64,000 nt of DNA from Anaerolineales bacterium UBA2317 (GCA_002345215.1 DDVH01000025.1:121435-185434); one strand, 5' to 3'. Counted from the first letter of the stretch, positions 26,562-35,965 are shown. The notes: generated from the letters alone by a model not told the origin. Numbers and translations: made by a program.

Positions 26562-27467
26562 ATGAAAATTATTATCTGCGACAAAATGGAAAATGAATAC
26601 ATTGAACAAATACGCGCGGCGGGCTTAACAGTAGATGTGCGTGATGATATTTCACCTGAAGAATTGTTAACCGTTTTGCCAAATTATGATGGCATGGTTG
26701 TCAGGTCAAGGACGAAGGTGAGAAAAAATTTGATAGACGCATGTCCCAACTTGAAGGTCATAGTAAGAGGCGGGGTTGGACTCGATACGATTGATTATGA
26801 ATATGCTCAATCTAAAAATATCAAAGTCATGAATACGCCGTTAGCCAGTTCCGCATCTGTCGCAGAATTAGCAATCGGATATATGTTTATGTTAGCAAGG
26901 TCGTTGTATAAAGCAAGTGCTTCAATGAAAGCAGAAATTTGGGATAAGAAAAGTTTTGAAGGCGATGAAATTGGTGGAAAAATTTTGGGCTTGATCGGGA
27001 TTGGAAATATTGGCAAAGAAGTTGCCAAACGCGCCAATGCTTTGGGAATGACTGTGATTGCGTATGACCCGTATGTAAAAGAAGTTGAAGGAATCAAATT
27101 ACTTGGGTTAGATGAATTGCTTGCCCAAGCTGATTACATCAGTTTGCATTTACCAAAGACAAATGAATCAGCCAATATGATTAGCACCGAGCAATTTGCG
27201 AAAATGAAAAATGGCGTTCGAATTATCAATTGCGCGCGTGGTGGAATCATTGATGAGAATGCTTTGTATGAAGTTTTGGTAAGCGGAAAAGTTTCTGGCG
27301 CGGCATTGGATGTCTTCAATGAAGAACCACCCATTGATTGGAAGTTAGCAAAATTAGAAAATGTGATCGCATCACCACACATTGGTGCGGCAACAAAGGA
27401 AGCGCAAGCCAGAGTTGGTGCGGAAGTGGCAGAAAAAGTCATTGCTTTTGCAAAAAATAAAAATTAA
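26562..27467 (+). CDS. serA: D-3-phosphoglycerate dehydrogenase, short form
   Basis: 301 residues. The NAD-binding motif is GLIGIGNIGKEVAKRA; the substrate and catalytic residues are in NCARGGIIDENALYE and SPHIGAATKEAQ (His of the Glu-His pair). The chain ends after the catalytic domain with no ACT or ASB regulatory domain, so it is the short type III enzyme that lacks serine feedback through ACT. It oxidises 3-phosphoglycerate to 3-phosphohydroxypyruvate. It is followed by a terminator and then a DUF1015 gene. Confidence 0.95.
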   Translation: MKIIICDKMENEYIEQIRAAGLTVDVRDDISPEELLTVLPNYDGMVVRSRTKVRKNLIDACPNLKVIVRGGVGLDTIDYEYAQSKNIKVMNTPLASSASVAELAIGYMFMLARSLYKASASMKAEIWDKKSFEGDEIGGKILGLIGIGNIGKEVAKRANALGMTVIAYDPYVKEVEGIKLLGLDELLAQADYISLHLPKTNESANMISTEQFAKMKNGVRIINCARGGIIDENALYEVLVSGKVSGAALDVFNEEPPIDWKLAKLENVIASPHIGAATKEAQARVGAEVAEKVIAFAKNKN

Positions 27468-27472
27468 TTTGT

Positions 27473-27506
27473 ATCAGGGCGAGGTATCTCGCCCTGATTT
27501 TATTTA
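27473..27506 (+). terminator. Intrinsic terminator after serA
   Basis: An 11-bp stem (27473-27483 with 27488-27498), loop GTAT, and TTTATTTAT. It leaves only a few bases before the DUF1015 start, so the downstream gene may be expressed by partial read-through. Confidence 0.8.
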
Positions 27507-27512
27507 TAAAAC

Positions 27513-28829
27513 ATGAAAACTTTTTCAGACATCGGCGTTCAAATTCCACAAGTGTATATTCCAAAACAAAATATTGATTTAAGAAAATGGTCAGTGATTG
27601 CTTGTGACCAATTCACTTCTGAGCCTGAATATTGGCATGAAGTTGAAAAAATAGTCGGTGATTCTGTTTCAACTTTACATTTAATTCTTCCCGAAGTGTA
27701 TTTAGAGAATGAAGATAAAGACGAGCGTGTTAAACAAATTCACTCCACCATGAAAAAATATGTGGAAGATGATTTGTTTCAACTACATGAAGGCTTGATT
27801 TATGTTGAAAGAACAATTCGTGGAAAAATCCGCAAAGGCATTATGCTATGTTTGGATCTAGAACAGTATGATTTCAAAGAGAACGCAACTGGATTAATTC
27901 ATCCCACTGAAGGGACTGTTTTAGACCGTTTGCCTCCGCGCGTTAAAGTTCGTGAAGGTGCTTTATTGGAATTGCCTCACATTCTAGTTTTAATTGATGA
28001 CCCAAATCATACAGTTATTGAGTCTGTTAGTAAAGCAAAAGCAGGTTTGAAAAAGTTATACGATTTTGAGTTAATGCTCGGAAGTGGTCATTTAGCAGGC
28101 TATGCTGTGAAAGAAGAACTTGAAAACCAAGTGATTGAGTCATTGCGAAATCTTGCAAAACATGAAGACTTTATAAAAAAATATGATTTGAATCAAGATA
28201 CACCCGTTTTGTTATTTGCAATGGGCGATGGCAATCATTCTATGGCGGCGGCAAAAGAATATTGGGAGCAGATTAAGTCACAGGTTGGGATGAATCATCC
28301 AGCCCGATATGCCTTGGTTGAAATTGTAAATGTACATGATGAGGGTCTAGAGTTTGAACCGATTCATCGTATCTTATTTAATTTGCAACGAGATTTGCTT
28401 GTTGAATTGAAAAATTATTTTGGTGAAAACTTTGGTTATTCAACAGCATCAAGTTATGAGGAAATGACTCAAAGAGTAGATTCTTCTGAGGGTCAGAAAC
28501 AGGTTGTCGGTCTAGTAAGAGGCGGGAATCAATTTGGAGTCATCGAGGTTGCAAATCCAAAATCCAATTTGGCAGTTGGTACTATTCAATCTTTCTTAGA
28601 TGTATTTATGGAAAATAACGGTGCAGAAAAAATTGATTATGTGCATGGCGAAGATGTCTTGAAAAAAATCGCTTCACAAAACGAACATGCGGCTTTTTAT
28701 TTGGCTGGGATGCACAAATCGGATTTGTTTAAAACAGTTATTGTAGATGGGGTGTTGCCGCGCAAAGCTTTTTCGATGGGCGAGGCAAAAGAAAAACGAT
28801 TTTATTTGGAAGCAAGAAAGATTGTTTAG
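27513..28829 (+). CDS. DUF1015 family protein
   Basis: 438 residues. The N-terminal YIPKQNIDLRKWSVIACDQFTSEPEYW block, the central LEYVERTIRGKI-like part and MGDGNHSMAAAKEYWE are typical of DUF1015, and the last carries an acidic/His cluster that looks catalytic. The family is repeatedly found beside serA and serC in anaerobes and other bacteria, which links it to serine or phosphoserine metabolism; the reaction is not established to my knowledge. Here it follows serA directly. Confidence 0.85.
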   Translation: MKTFSDIGVQIPQVYIPKQNIDLRKWSVIACDQFTSEPEYWHEVEKIVGDSVSTLHLILPEVYLENEDKDERVKQIHSTMKKYVEDDLFQLHEGLIYVERTIRGKIRKGIMLCLDLEQYDFKENATGLIHPTEGTVLDRLPPRVKVREGALLELPHILVLIDDPNHTVIESVSKAKAGLKKLYDFELMLGSGHLAGYAVKEELENQVIESLRNLAKHEDFIKKYDLNQDTPVLLFAMGDGNHSMAAAKEYWEQIKSQVGMNHPARYALVEIVNVHDEGLEFEPIHRILFNLQRDLLVELKNYFGENFGYSTASSYEEMTQRVDSSEGQKQVVGLVRGGNQFGVIEVANPKSNLAVGTIQSFLDVFMENNGAEKIDYVHGEDVLKKIASQNEHAAFYLAGMHKSDLFKTVIVDGVLPRKAFSMGEAKEKRFYLEARKIV

Positions 28830-28858
28830 CCTTTAGCGATTGGCTTTTGGCAATTAGA

Positions 28859-28888
28859 AAAAATCCTCCTTATGGAGGATTTTTTATT
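28859..28888. terminator. Bidirectional terminator between convergent genes
   Basis: A 9-bp stem with flanking A and T runs (28861-28869 with 28874-28882, loop TTAT). It sits between the DUF1015 gene and a minus-strand membrane protein and works on both strands. Confidence 0.8.
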
Positions 28889-29357
28889 TGTGCTTGCTTT
28901 GAAACGGAATCATCATCAAAAAACCCAGCGCAATAATTCCTTGACCAATCAATACCCCTGTTGCTTGCCATGGACCAAAGTATGGAACTTGTGGGAAAGA
29001 ATGTGAACCCATACCAACTATATCTGCCAGACCTGCAAATGCAGTGAAGACATAACCTGTAGCCGCTAAGCGTGAACCAATATCTGAGATGATGGTGCGT
29101 TCAAGATTCCACCACAAAGCGTGGAGTGCGATGTAACCACCTAAGCAAATCATTGCAAGACCGATGAGGAAAACTATAATTTGTACAAAGCCAACGACAG
29201 GACTACGGTCTAAGCCAAATAAATCAGGTTTGGCACCAATAGCAAAGATGATTAATCCAATCCATGCAATACCTAAACCAACGCGTGTGCGTGGAGTAAT
29301 GGCATCATCAATTTGCGGAGTGGTTTGAACAGGAGTAGAAGCGGGAAGGTTATTCAT
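28884..29357 (-). CDS. Four-helix membrane protein
   Basis: 157 residues with four hydrophobic segments (about 27-43, 54-76, 95-115, 130-150) and a Pro/Thr-rich N-terminus. No family was recognised. It lies seven bases downstream of the dipeptidase gene on the same strand and is likely co-transcribed. Confidence 0.65.
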   Translation of the reverse strand: MNNLPASTPVQTTPQIDDAITPRTRVGLGIAWIGLIIFAIGAKPDLFGLDRSPVVGFVQIIVFLIGLAMICLGGYIALHALWWNLERTIISDIGSRLAATGYVFTAFAGLADIVGMGSHSFPQVPYFGPWQATGVLIGQGIIALGFLMMIPFQSKHK

Positions 29358-29363
29358 TTACAA

Positions 29364-30449
29364 TTATGGCAAGTTTTTCTTTAGATGATTAAGCCAGTTA
29401 TTACCTAAGATATTTTCAATATCGGTTTGATTATATCCGCGCGCGGATAATAATGGGGCGAGTTTTTGCAAGTCAGCAACTGTGTCAATTTCGGATGGGA
29501 CAGATTGTAAACCAAAGCCACCATCAAAATCTGAGCCAATGCCAACGTGAAGTGAGTCGCCTGCGATTTGGCAAACATGGTCAATATGATTCACAACGGT
29601 TTGTAAAGGTACTTCATCGCGTGAGTGACCTTTGTCTCGCATCCAACCGACTTTGAGATAAGTATTGAATGGCACGATTCCTATCACGCCATTATGTTCG
29701 ATTATGCCTTCGATGATTCTGTCTGTGAAGTGACGATTCGTATTTGCATTCGGCATGAGTGGTGCGCAATTCGCATGTGTGCCCACAATTGGACCTTCGT
29801 AAATATCTAAGGCTTCAATGGCGGCGCGTTCATCCATATGACTTAAATCTAATGTGAAATTAAAGTCTGCCATTGCAGATAATAATCTTTTGCCATCATC
29901 TGTCAGTGGGCCTGGTTCTTTCCAGCCGCCGCAATAACGTGTACCAACCCAAGCAGGTCCAATTAAACGCACGCCTAAGTTGTGCCATTCTTCTAATTCG
30001 GAGAGATTGCGAATTGCTTCACCACCTTCCATGAGGATGACCATGCCGACGGGATGTTCAGGCGTTGGTTGATTCCAAAGGTCAAGAAGCAGGTTGAGGT
30101 CAGATTGTGAAGCGATGATGCGAAATTTATCAGGCATGGAATCAGTCATGCGTTGATATACATCTAATTGCGTTTTATAAAGTTTGTGGGCTTCATCAAA
30201 ATTTTTGTAAACTAGTTTTTCATTTTCATACGTGCGAAAACGAATCGGCGCGGCGAATAATGTTGAAAAAATCACGGCTACATTGCCACGTTGATATTCA
30301 TGCCAACTGATTAACGTATCACCATTTTCTTTTACAGTAAAACTGTTTTTTTCAAGCGCGCGCGTTTCTTCAATCGTGCGCAAATAATCACGCCCGTATT
30401 TGAGCATGTTATAAGCAATGTCGGCGTGAGCATCAACAATTAAAGTCAT
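29364..30449 (-). CDS. Membrane-dipeptidase-type (M19) peptidase
   Basis: 361 residues from the ATG at 30449. The longer frame reaches across the rpsA terminator and is not supported. MTLIVDAHADIAYNM holds the HxD metal site; MEGGEAI gives the bridging Glu, GTHANCAPLMP and LSHMDERA supply His ligands, and GIGSDFDGGFG is the usual metal-site Asp. M19 enzymes split dipeptides, including some with D-residues, and beta-lactams. A cytoplasmic form is likely, as no signal peptide is seen. Confidence 0.9.
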   Translation of the reverse strand: MTLIVDAHADIAYNMLKYGRDYLRTIEETRALEKNSFTVKENGDTLISWHEYQRGNVAVIFSTLFAAPIRFRTYENEKLVYKNFDEAHKLYKTQLDVYQRMTDSMPDKFRIIASQSDLNLLLDLWNQPTPEHPVGMVILMEGGEAIRNLSELEEWHNLGVRLIGPAWVGTRYCGGWKEPGPLTDDGKRLLSAMADFNFTLDLSHMDERAAIEALDIYEGPIVGTHANCAPLMPNANTNRHFTDRIIEGIIEHNGVIGIVPFNTYLKVGWMRDKGHSRDEVPLQTVVNHIDHVCQIAGDSLHVGIGSDFDGGFGLQSVPSEIDTVADLQKLAPLLSARGYNQTDIENILGNNWLNHLKKNLP

Positions 30450-30453
30450 AAGA

Positions 30454-30482
30454 TAAAAAATCGCCGCCGAGGACGGCGGCGA
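30454..30482 (-). terminator. Intrinsic terminator of rpsA
   Basis: A 9-bp GC-rich stem (TCGCCGCCG with CGGCGGCGA, loop AGGA) is followed on the minus strand by TTTTTT. The same CGCCGTCCTCGGCG core is used in two terminators near 42402-42461. Confidence 0.85.
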
Positions 30483-30495
30483 GAATGAATAAATT

Positions 30496-31707
30496 TTATT
30501 CTTTATCGTCTTGCGGATTGAAATCTTGTGTGAGCAATTTGAAATCTTTATCAGCAAAGGCGGCTGAATCAACTTTGCGAAGGCTCAAACCAATGCGATG
30601 TTGGTCTGTATCAATGCGAATGATGCGCAATGTTTTGACATCCCCTTCATGTAAAACCTCTTTTGGATGTTCGACACGATTCTCACTTAATTCGGAGATG
30701 TGAATCAAACCTTCAATATCACCTTCGAGGCGGGCAAACGCACCAAATTTGGTGAGGCGTGTAATCACACCTTCGACTAATTGACCCACACTGAATTTTT
30801 CCATGCGGTTTTTCCATGGGTCATCTTGCAAAGCGCGGATAGATAAACCAATGCGCTTCTTTTCTTGGTCAATGTTGATGACCTTAACTTGAACCTCTTG
30901 CCCAACTTCTAACACTTCTTTTGGATGAGCAACACGTTCGTAAGAAATTTCAGAGAGATGTACCAAACCATCAGCACCATTGATGTTGACGAATGCGCCA
31001 AAATCCGCGAGGCTGGTGACGCGACCTGTATAGGTTTTGCCTTCTTCTAATTCACTAATCACTCGGTCTTTTAAGGAAGAACGAGATTCGGTGTTAGCGG
31101 CTTTTTCAGAAAGAATCAAACGGCGACGTTCACGGTCAACTTCAATAATACGAACTGAGATTGGCTGGCCAACCATTTTTTGCCAGCGTTGTTCAGGTTT
31201 ATCACCTGAAGATTGAGCGCGGCGTGCTTGACTCACTTGTGAGGATGGAATAAAACCACGCAAGTTTCCAATGGCGGCAATTAAGCCACCTTTATTAAAG
31301 CCAATGATTTTTGTATCCACCACAACTTCATCGGCAATCATTTTTTCAACGTTTTCCCAAGTCATTTGCTCAAGGGCACGTTTCAAAGAAAGCACAACAT
31401 TCCCGTTATCATCTTCGGGAATGATGACAAACACATCAATTTCTTGACCAACTTTTAACGCGTCACGTTCTTCTTGAGTTAATTGTTCTAACTCACGACC
31501 CGCAACCACGCCTTCAGATTTCGCACCAATACTGATGAGAATTTGATTTGGCGAAATACTGGCAATTGTCCCTTTACGAATTTCACCTGCTTGGGGAAGA
31601 TCAATGTTTAACGATTCGCTTGCTAACAACGCCTCCATAGATTGATTGTTGGCTTGATCTCCCTGCGCATTAGTTGACCCGCTCAGGGCTTCATTTTCAT
31701 TATTCAC
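30496..31707 (-). CDS. rpsA: 30S ribosomal protein S1, four S1 domains
   Basis: 403 residues. Four S1/OB repeats can be counted: about 40-110, 125-195, 215-285 and 300-370; the last two have the clear GEVTSLADFGAFVNI-like and GVITRLTKFGAFARLEG strands followed by GLVHLSE/GLIHISE. S1 brings mRNA to the 30S subunit. The start codon is GTG at 31707, with GGAG eight bases upstream. Four domains rather than six is normal outside Proteobacteria. Confidence 0.95.
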   Translation of the reverse strand: MNNENEALSGSTNAQGDQANNQSMEALLASESLNIDLPQAGEIRKGTIASISPNQILISIGAKSEGVVAGRELEQLTQEERDALKVGQEIDVFVIIPEDDNGNVVLSLKRALEQMTWENVEKMIADEVVVDTKIIGFNKGGLIAAIGNLRGFIPSSQVSQARRAQSSGDKPEQRWQKMVGQPISVRIIEVDRERRRLILSEKAANTESRSSLKDRVISELEEGKTYTGRVTSLADFGAFVNINGADGLVHLSEISYERVAHPKEVLEVGQEVQVKVINIDQEKKRIGLSIRALQDDPWKNRMEKFSVGQLVEGVITRLTKFGAFARLEGDIEGLIHISELSENRVEHPKEVLHEGDVKTLRIIRIDTDQHRIGLSLRKVDSAAFADKDFKLLTQDFNPQDDKE

Positions 31708-31885
31708 TCGTGATACTCCGATTTAACAAAGATGAAAGGATTATACAGGTGAAGCCTGAAGTTGACAAGTGAACTATACAAAAACTTTGTGTACATTATG
31801 AGAATATAAAATATTAGAAAATCAGTAAAGCAGAGTGGTAGCGCGCTTGAGTGATTCGTGTATAATCACGGGTTGGAGATGATAA

Positions 31886-32989
31886 ATGCCTGCAATTTTT
31901 CCCTTTACAGCAATCGTTGGTCAAGAAAGAATGAAACGCGCTTTAATATTAAATGCCGTAGATACAAGAATCGGTGGTGTGTTGATTCGTGGTGAACGTG
32001 GCACAGCAAAATCAACCGCTTCACGTTCTCTCGCCGCATTGTTACCCAGTGTCAAAGTTGTACAAGATTGTCGCTTTGGTTGTGACCCTGATAAACCTGC
32101 CACATGGTGTACCGAATGTAAAGAACGCCACGCCAATGATAAAAAATTGCCGATTGCTGAACGCACTACCCCATTTGTAAACCTTCCAGTCTCTGCCACC
32201 GAAGACCGTGTGGTAGGAACTTTAGATATTGAAAAAGCCATTCAAAAAGGCGAACGCCATTATGAGCCCGGTGTGTTAGCGGGTGCAAATCGTGGTTTGT
32301 TATATATTGATGAAGTCAACTTACTTGACGACCATGTTGTGGATATTCTCCTAGACTCAGCCGCCATGGGCGTCAACACTGTCGAGCGCGAGGGCATTTC
32401 CTTTGCCCATCCAGCACGCTTCATTCTCGTCGGGACAATGAATCCTGAAGAGGGCGACCTTCGTCCTCAATTGTTAGACCGCTTCGCTCTTTCTGTAGAC
32501 ATTGTCGGCATTCGTGATGCGCGTGAACGTGTGACCATTATGGAAAGAAATTTGTCATACGAAAAAGATGCTGATGCATTTCGTAATCATTGGATGCCAA
32601 AAGAACTTGAACTCTCAGAAAAAATTGCCCGCGGACGTGAACTCGTTGACCAAGTGACTCACACCAGCAGAGACTTGTTATCCATTGCGGCACTGACGGC
32701 GTCATTAAATGTTGACGGTCACCGAGCAGATTTGGTCATCTTAAAAGCGGCGCGAGCACAAGCGGCGTTTGAAGGCCGTACAAAAATCAACGATCATGAT
32801 ATCGCTTTGGCGGCAGAGTTAGCCCTTCCTCATCGTATTAAACGCACGCCGTTTAATCAAGCTGAAATGACGACTGAACAATTGCAAGAACGCATTGAGC
32901 AATTGGCGGGTCAATCCATGCCGAGTGATGAAACCGATGATTCGTCTGAAAGCGAAAAAAAAGGCGAGTCTGAGGAAAAAAAAACTTAA
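31886..32989 (+). CDS. ChlI/BchI-like AAA+ ATPase of a metal-chelatase type
   Basis: 367 residues. FTAIVGQERMKRALILNAV, Walker A GERGTAKST, CDPDKPATWCTEC (a cysteine cluster typical of the family), Walker B GLLYIDEVNLL, and LLDRFALSVDI mark the magnesium-chelatase subunit I family. The last 60 residues are charged and Ser/Glu/Lys rich. The VWA-domain partner gene starts 14 bases later. In bacteria without photosynthesis such pairs work with a CobN-type chelatase or as a MoxR-like chaperone; no H/CobN subunit is in the window. Confidence 0.88.
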   Translation: MPAIFPFTAIVGQERMKRALILNAVDTRIGGVLIRGERGTAKSTASRSLAALLPSVKVVQDCRFGCDPDKPATWCTECKERHANDKKLPIAERTTPFVNLPVSATEDRVVGTLDIEKAIQKGERHYEPGVLAGANRGLLYIDEVNLLDDHVVDILLDSAAMGVNTVEREGISFAHPARFILVGTMNPEEGDLRPQLLDRFALSVDIVGIRDARERVTIMERNLSYEKDADAFRNHWMPKELELSEKIARGRELVDQVTHTSRDLLSIAALTASLNVDGHRADLVILKAARAQAAFEGRTKINDHDIALAAELALPHRIKRTPFNQAEMTTEQLQERIEQLAGQSMPSDETDDSSESEKKGESEEKKT

Positions 32990-33003
32990 AACTCGAAGAT
33001 GAG

Positions 33004-33951
33004 ATGTCTGATGAAAGCCCACAGACAGGTCAGCCTGAACCCATGCCACAAGATGTGTTTGCGAACACAAACTCAAATTGGTGGGAAGGCGGACAAAAAG
33101 TTAAACCTGGTGAGACGTTTCAACCAAGAAAATTAAATACGCCACTTGATAAATTAACTCGTAAACAAGCAGGTCGGCGTTCCTTAACGAAAACCGAACG
33201 TAAATCTGGACGTTATATCAAAGCCCGACCTGCTGGTGACAATTTAACAGATATTGCCTTCGACGCAACATTTCGTGCGGCGGCTCCATTCCAAAAACAA
33301 AGAACAGAAGAAAGAAAAAAATTAGCTTTCTCGATTAAGAAGGGTGATTTACAACGCAAGATTCGCGTCAAGCGAGTTGCGAATCTTGTTTTGTTTTTAG
33401 TTGATGCTTCATGGTCTATGGCTGTTGCAGAACGCATGAATGCAACTAAAGGTGCAATTCTTTCATTGCTTACCGATGCATATCAACGCCGTGATCGAGT
33501 CGGATTAATCGTCTTTCAAAAAGATAGAGCAACATTGGTATTGCCCCCCACAAATTCTGTCCAACTTGCACAACGTGCATTAATGGATATTCCCGTCGGC
33601 GGAAAGACTCCACTTTCAGCAGGTTTGTTCATGGCTTATGATGTGTTGCGACACGAAAAACACATTCATCCTGATGTTGAACCTCTATTAATGGTAATGA
33701 CTGACGGTGCAGGTAATGTTTCATTAGGAACCATGCCCCCACAAGAAGAATCATTTAAATTTGCTGAAATGATTGCCAATGAAAAAATTCGTTCAGTCGT
33801 CATCAACATGGAACACGCCGCATTTGACCAAGGCTTAGCAAAACAATTAGCAGACCATTTAGAGTCGCCGTGCTATTCGCTAAGTGAATTAAAGGCTGAG
33901 AATTTGTATCATGCTGTGAAAGATGAAATGGCAAAACCGAGTAAGAAGTAA
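33004..33951 (+). CDS. ChlD/BchD C-terminal-type VWA protein
   Basis: 315 residues. The N-terminal 100 residues are basic and polar with RKQAGRRSLTKTERKSGRY. The VWA domain begins at LVLFLVDASWSMAV, whose DxSxS is the metal-ion-dependent adhesion site, and continues with KGAILSLLTDAYQRRDRVGLI and TDGAGN. The AAA+ half of full ChlD is missing, so the protein is the ChlD C-terminal half alone. It forms an operon with the ChlI-like ATPase and is closed by a strong terminator. Confidence 0.85.
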   Translation: MSDESPQTGQPEPMPQDVFANTNSNWWEGGQKVKPGETFQPRKLNTPLDKLTRKQAGRRSLTKTERKSGRYIKARPAGDNLTDIAFDATFRAAAPFQKQRTEERKKLAFSIKKGDLQRKIRVKRVANLVLFLVDASWSMAVAERMNATKGAILSLLTDAYQRRDRVGLIVFQKDRATLVLPPTNSVQLAQRALMDIPVGGKTPLSAGLFMAYDVLRHEKHIHPDVEPLLMVMTDGAGNVSLGTMPPQEESFKFAEMIANEKIRSVVINMEHAAFDQGLAKQLADHLESPCYSLSELKAENLYHAVKDEMAKPSKK

Positions 33952-33962
33952 TTTAAAATAAA

Positions 33963-33994
33963 ACTCCGAGGTCTTTCAGACCTCGGAGTTTTTT
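33963..33994. terminator. Strong terminator after the ChlI/ChlD-like pair
   Basis: A 12-bp stem (33963-33974 with 33978-33989), loop TTC, then TTTTTT. The next gene converges from the other side, so it may end both. Confidence 0.85.
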
Positions 33995-33997
33995 GAT

Positions 33998-35413
33998 TCA
34001 AGAATCAAAACCCAACCCCAGCCCATCCAACAACTTCAACCACAAATTTCTTTTGCCTGCATGTTCATCTGCTTTCTTTAAAGACCAGCGTGTGAAATTG
34101 ATAATCGGTGAACGCAATGGTTCGGGTGGAAATGGAAATGGTTTTGACTTTACCATTTGCAATTCAGTGCGTTCTGTTTTTTCACCACTTAATAAATCTA
34201 ACATCACATTTGCACCAAAACGTGAAGCACCGACTCCTAAACCTGTATAACCTAAACTATATGCAACTTTGCCATTCATCACAGTATCCCAAAAGGCTGT
34301 GTAACGTGATGAAGTGTCTATCACGCCGCCCCAGGCGTGCGTAAAGCGAAGTCCTTCAAGTTGAGGAAATGTTTGAAAGAAATGCTCAGCTAAAAGCGCG
34401 AAAGAAGCGGGGTTGTTTTCTAAATCAGAATCAATTTTATTATTTTGATAATAAATCGCATCGTAGCCGCCAAATAAAATTCTGTTATCGGCTGTGGTGC
34501 GATAATAATGGAACTGATTGCATAAATCGCTCAAACCTTCACGCCCATGCCAGCCAATCGCATCACGTTGTGATTTTGATAATGGCTCGGTCATCAAAGC
34601 ATAATCATAAACAGGCACAACATAATAAGAAATATTTTTTATAAGCGGAGGAAAAGCGTTCGTTGCCAAAGCAACTTTTTTTGATTCAATTTTAGCAAAT
34701 TGAGTTTTGATAATAACCCAATCACGCTTCTCTTCTAGGCTTTCAACTTGCGTGCCTTCGTACAAACGGACTCCAAGCCTGAGGCATGTTTCTCTTAAAC
34801 CCCACGCCAATTGCGTGGGATTGAGCATTGCCATATCGGGGTCAAAAATTGCGCCGAGATAACTCGGCGAATTGACTCGCGCACGAATTTCATCTTGACT
34901 TAAAAATTTTGCATTCACGCCATATTGTTTTGATAATTCAACTTCTTCGTGAATATCATCTATGTGATGCGGTTCAACCGCCACATTGATTTCACCCGAA
35001 CGAATAAAATCACATTCGATATTAAATTGTTTAATCGTATTTTCGATTTCGTCTAAATTATTTCGCCCCATTTGCAAAAGTGTTGGGAATTCTTTTTCCC
35101 AACGACTGACGCCATTTAAGAAACCGTGAGTTAATGATGCAGAACAAAACCCACCGTTTCGTCCGCTAGCCCCATAGGCAATTTCGTTTGCTTCAAGCAA
35201 AACGACATCACGATTTGGGTCTCTCTGTTTTGCAAGCAGAGCAGTCCACAAACCTGTAAATCCCCCACCGATGATACATAAATCTGTTTCTATATTATTT
35301 TTTAGTGATTCTGTTTTTTGTGGCTTATTTTTATCATCTAACCAAAAGGGCATTAATTTCACATCCGCAAGGGCTTGCAAACTTTCTTGGCGCGGCGTGG
35401 TCGAGAAAAACAT
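33998..35413 (-). CDS. FAD-dependent amine oxidoreductase (DAO/PuuB-type)
   Basis: 471 residues from the ATG at 35413, chosen for TTGGAGAA seven bases upstream. The FAD motif is DLCIIGGGFTGLWTALLA, followed by LLEANEIAYGASGRNGG, the usual DAO signature of gamma-glutamylputrescine oxidase-like proteins. The C-terminal GYTGLGVGASRFGANVMLD is the second FAD contact. It oxidises an amino or amine group, substrate unknown. It is followed upstream by a deazaflavin-type gene on the same strand. Confidence 0.88.
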   Translation of the reverse strand: MFFSTTPRQESLQALADVKLMPFWLDDKNKPQKTESLKNNIETDLCIIGGGFTGLWTALLAKQRDPNRDVVLLEANEIAYGASGRNGGFCSASLTHGFLNGVSRWEKEFPTLLQMGRNNLDEIENTIKQFNIECDFIRSGEINVAVEPHHIDDIHEEVELSKQYGVNAKFLSQDEIRARVNSPSYLGAIFDPDMAMLNPTQLAWGLRETCLRLGVRLYEGTQVESLEEKRDWVIIKTQFAKIESKKVALATNAFPPLIKNISYYVVPVYDYALMTEPLSKSQRDAIGWHGREGLSDLCNQFHYYRTTADNRILFGGYDAIYYQNNKIDSDLENNPASFALLAEHFFQTFPQLEGLRFTHAWGGVIDTSSRYTAFWDTVMNGKVAYSLGYTGLGVGASRFGANVMLDLLSGEKTERTELQMVKSKPFPFPPEPLRSPIINFTRWSLKKADEHAGKRNLWLKLLDGLGLGFDS

Positions 35414-35468
35414 GGGTTCTCCAAGTTTGCGGTTTACTCTTTTCACAGAGTAAGTTCATAGAATTTAT

Positions 35469-35909
35469 TTAACGAGAACGTCGTTCCAAAATAATCAAAG
35501 GAATCTCACGTTCTGTATTTTTCTGATATCTATTATACGTTGGGAAGACTTTGGTCATAATTTTCCACAAACGTGGTTTTTCTTTTTCGTTAGCAACTCT
35601 GGCTTTGGCTTTAAACTTTTCTGCCCCAACTTGTAATTCCACTTTTGGGTCTTCCATCAAATTGAGATACCAATTCGGGTGACTATCTGAACCGCCATTT
35701 GACGCGACGAGTAAATAGTTATCTCCATCTGTTCCATAAATCAAAGCCGTGCGCCTCAACACACCAGATTTCCGTCCACGTGTGGTGAGGAGCAAGGTCA
35801 AATGTCCATTCCATTTGTGACCTTTTTTGCCGTCAGTATTTACATAATCTTGAATATGTTTTGCTACCCAAATTTTGGGGCTGTCTGTAAGTTGTTTTTT
35901 GGAGGGCAT
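35469..35909 (-). CDS. Ddn-type (F420-dependent nitroreductase family) protein
   Basis: 146 residues from the ATG at 35909. LLTTRGRKSGVLRRTALIY, DNYLLVASNGGSDSHPNWYLNL and DPKVELQVGAEKFKAKAR are the conserved blocks of the deazaflavin-dependent Ddn/DUF385 family, a split-barrel fold that binds F420H2. If the organism makes F420, this is a probable reductase; no F420 gene is in the window. The longer N-terminal reading is not supported. Confidence 0.88.
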   Translation of the reverse strand: MPSKKQLTDSPKIWVAKHIQDYVNTDGKKGHKWNGHLTLLLTTRGRKSGVLRRTALIYGTDGDNYLLVASNGGSDSHPNWYLNLMEDPKVELQVGAEKFKAKARVANEKEKPRLWKIMTKVFPTYNRYQKNTEREIPLIILERRSR

Positions 35910-35965
35910 GAAAGTTCCTATTTGCCAAGTGTACCTGACTTGATAAGAAGAGGTCAAATCCCCTC

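Noticed and set aside
31829..31878. tRNA-like stretch with a D-arm-like GCAGAGTGGTAGCGC and CACGGGTTGGAG
   Set aside because: The anticodon arm, a GTTCGA T-loop and the acceptor pairing are missing. It may be a chance match or a decayed tRNA piece; it also holds a TATAAT-like box for the ChlI-like gene.
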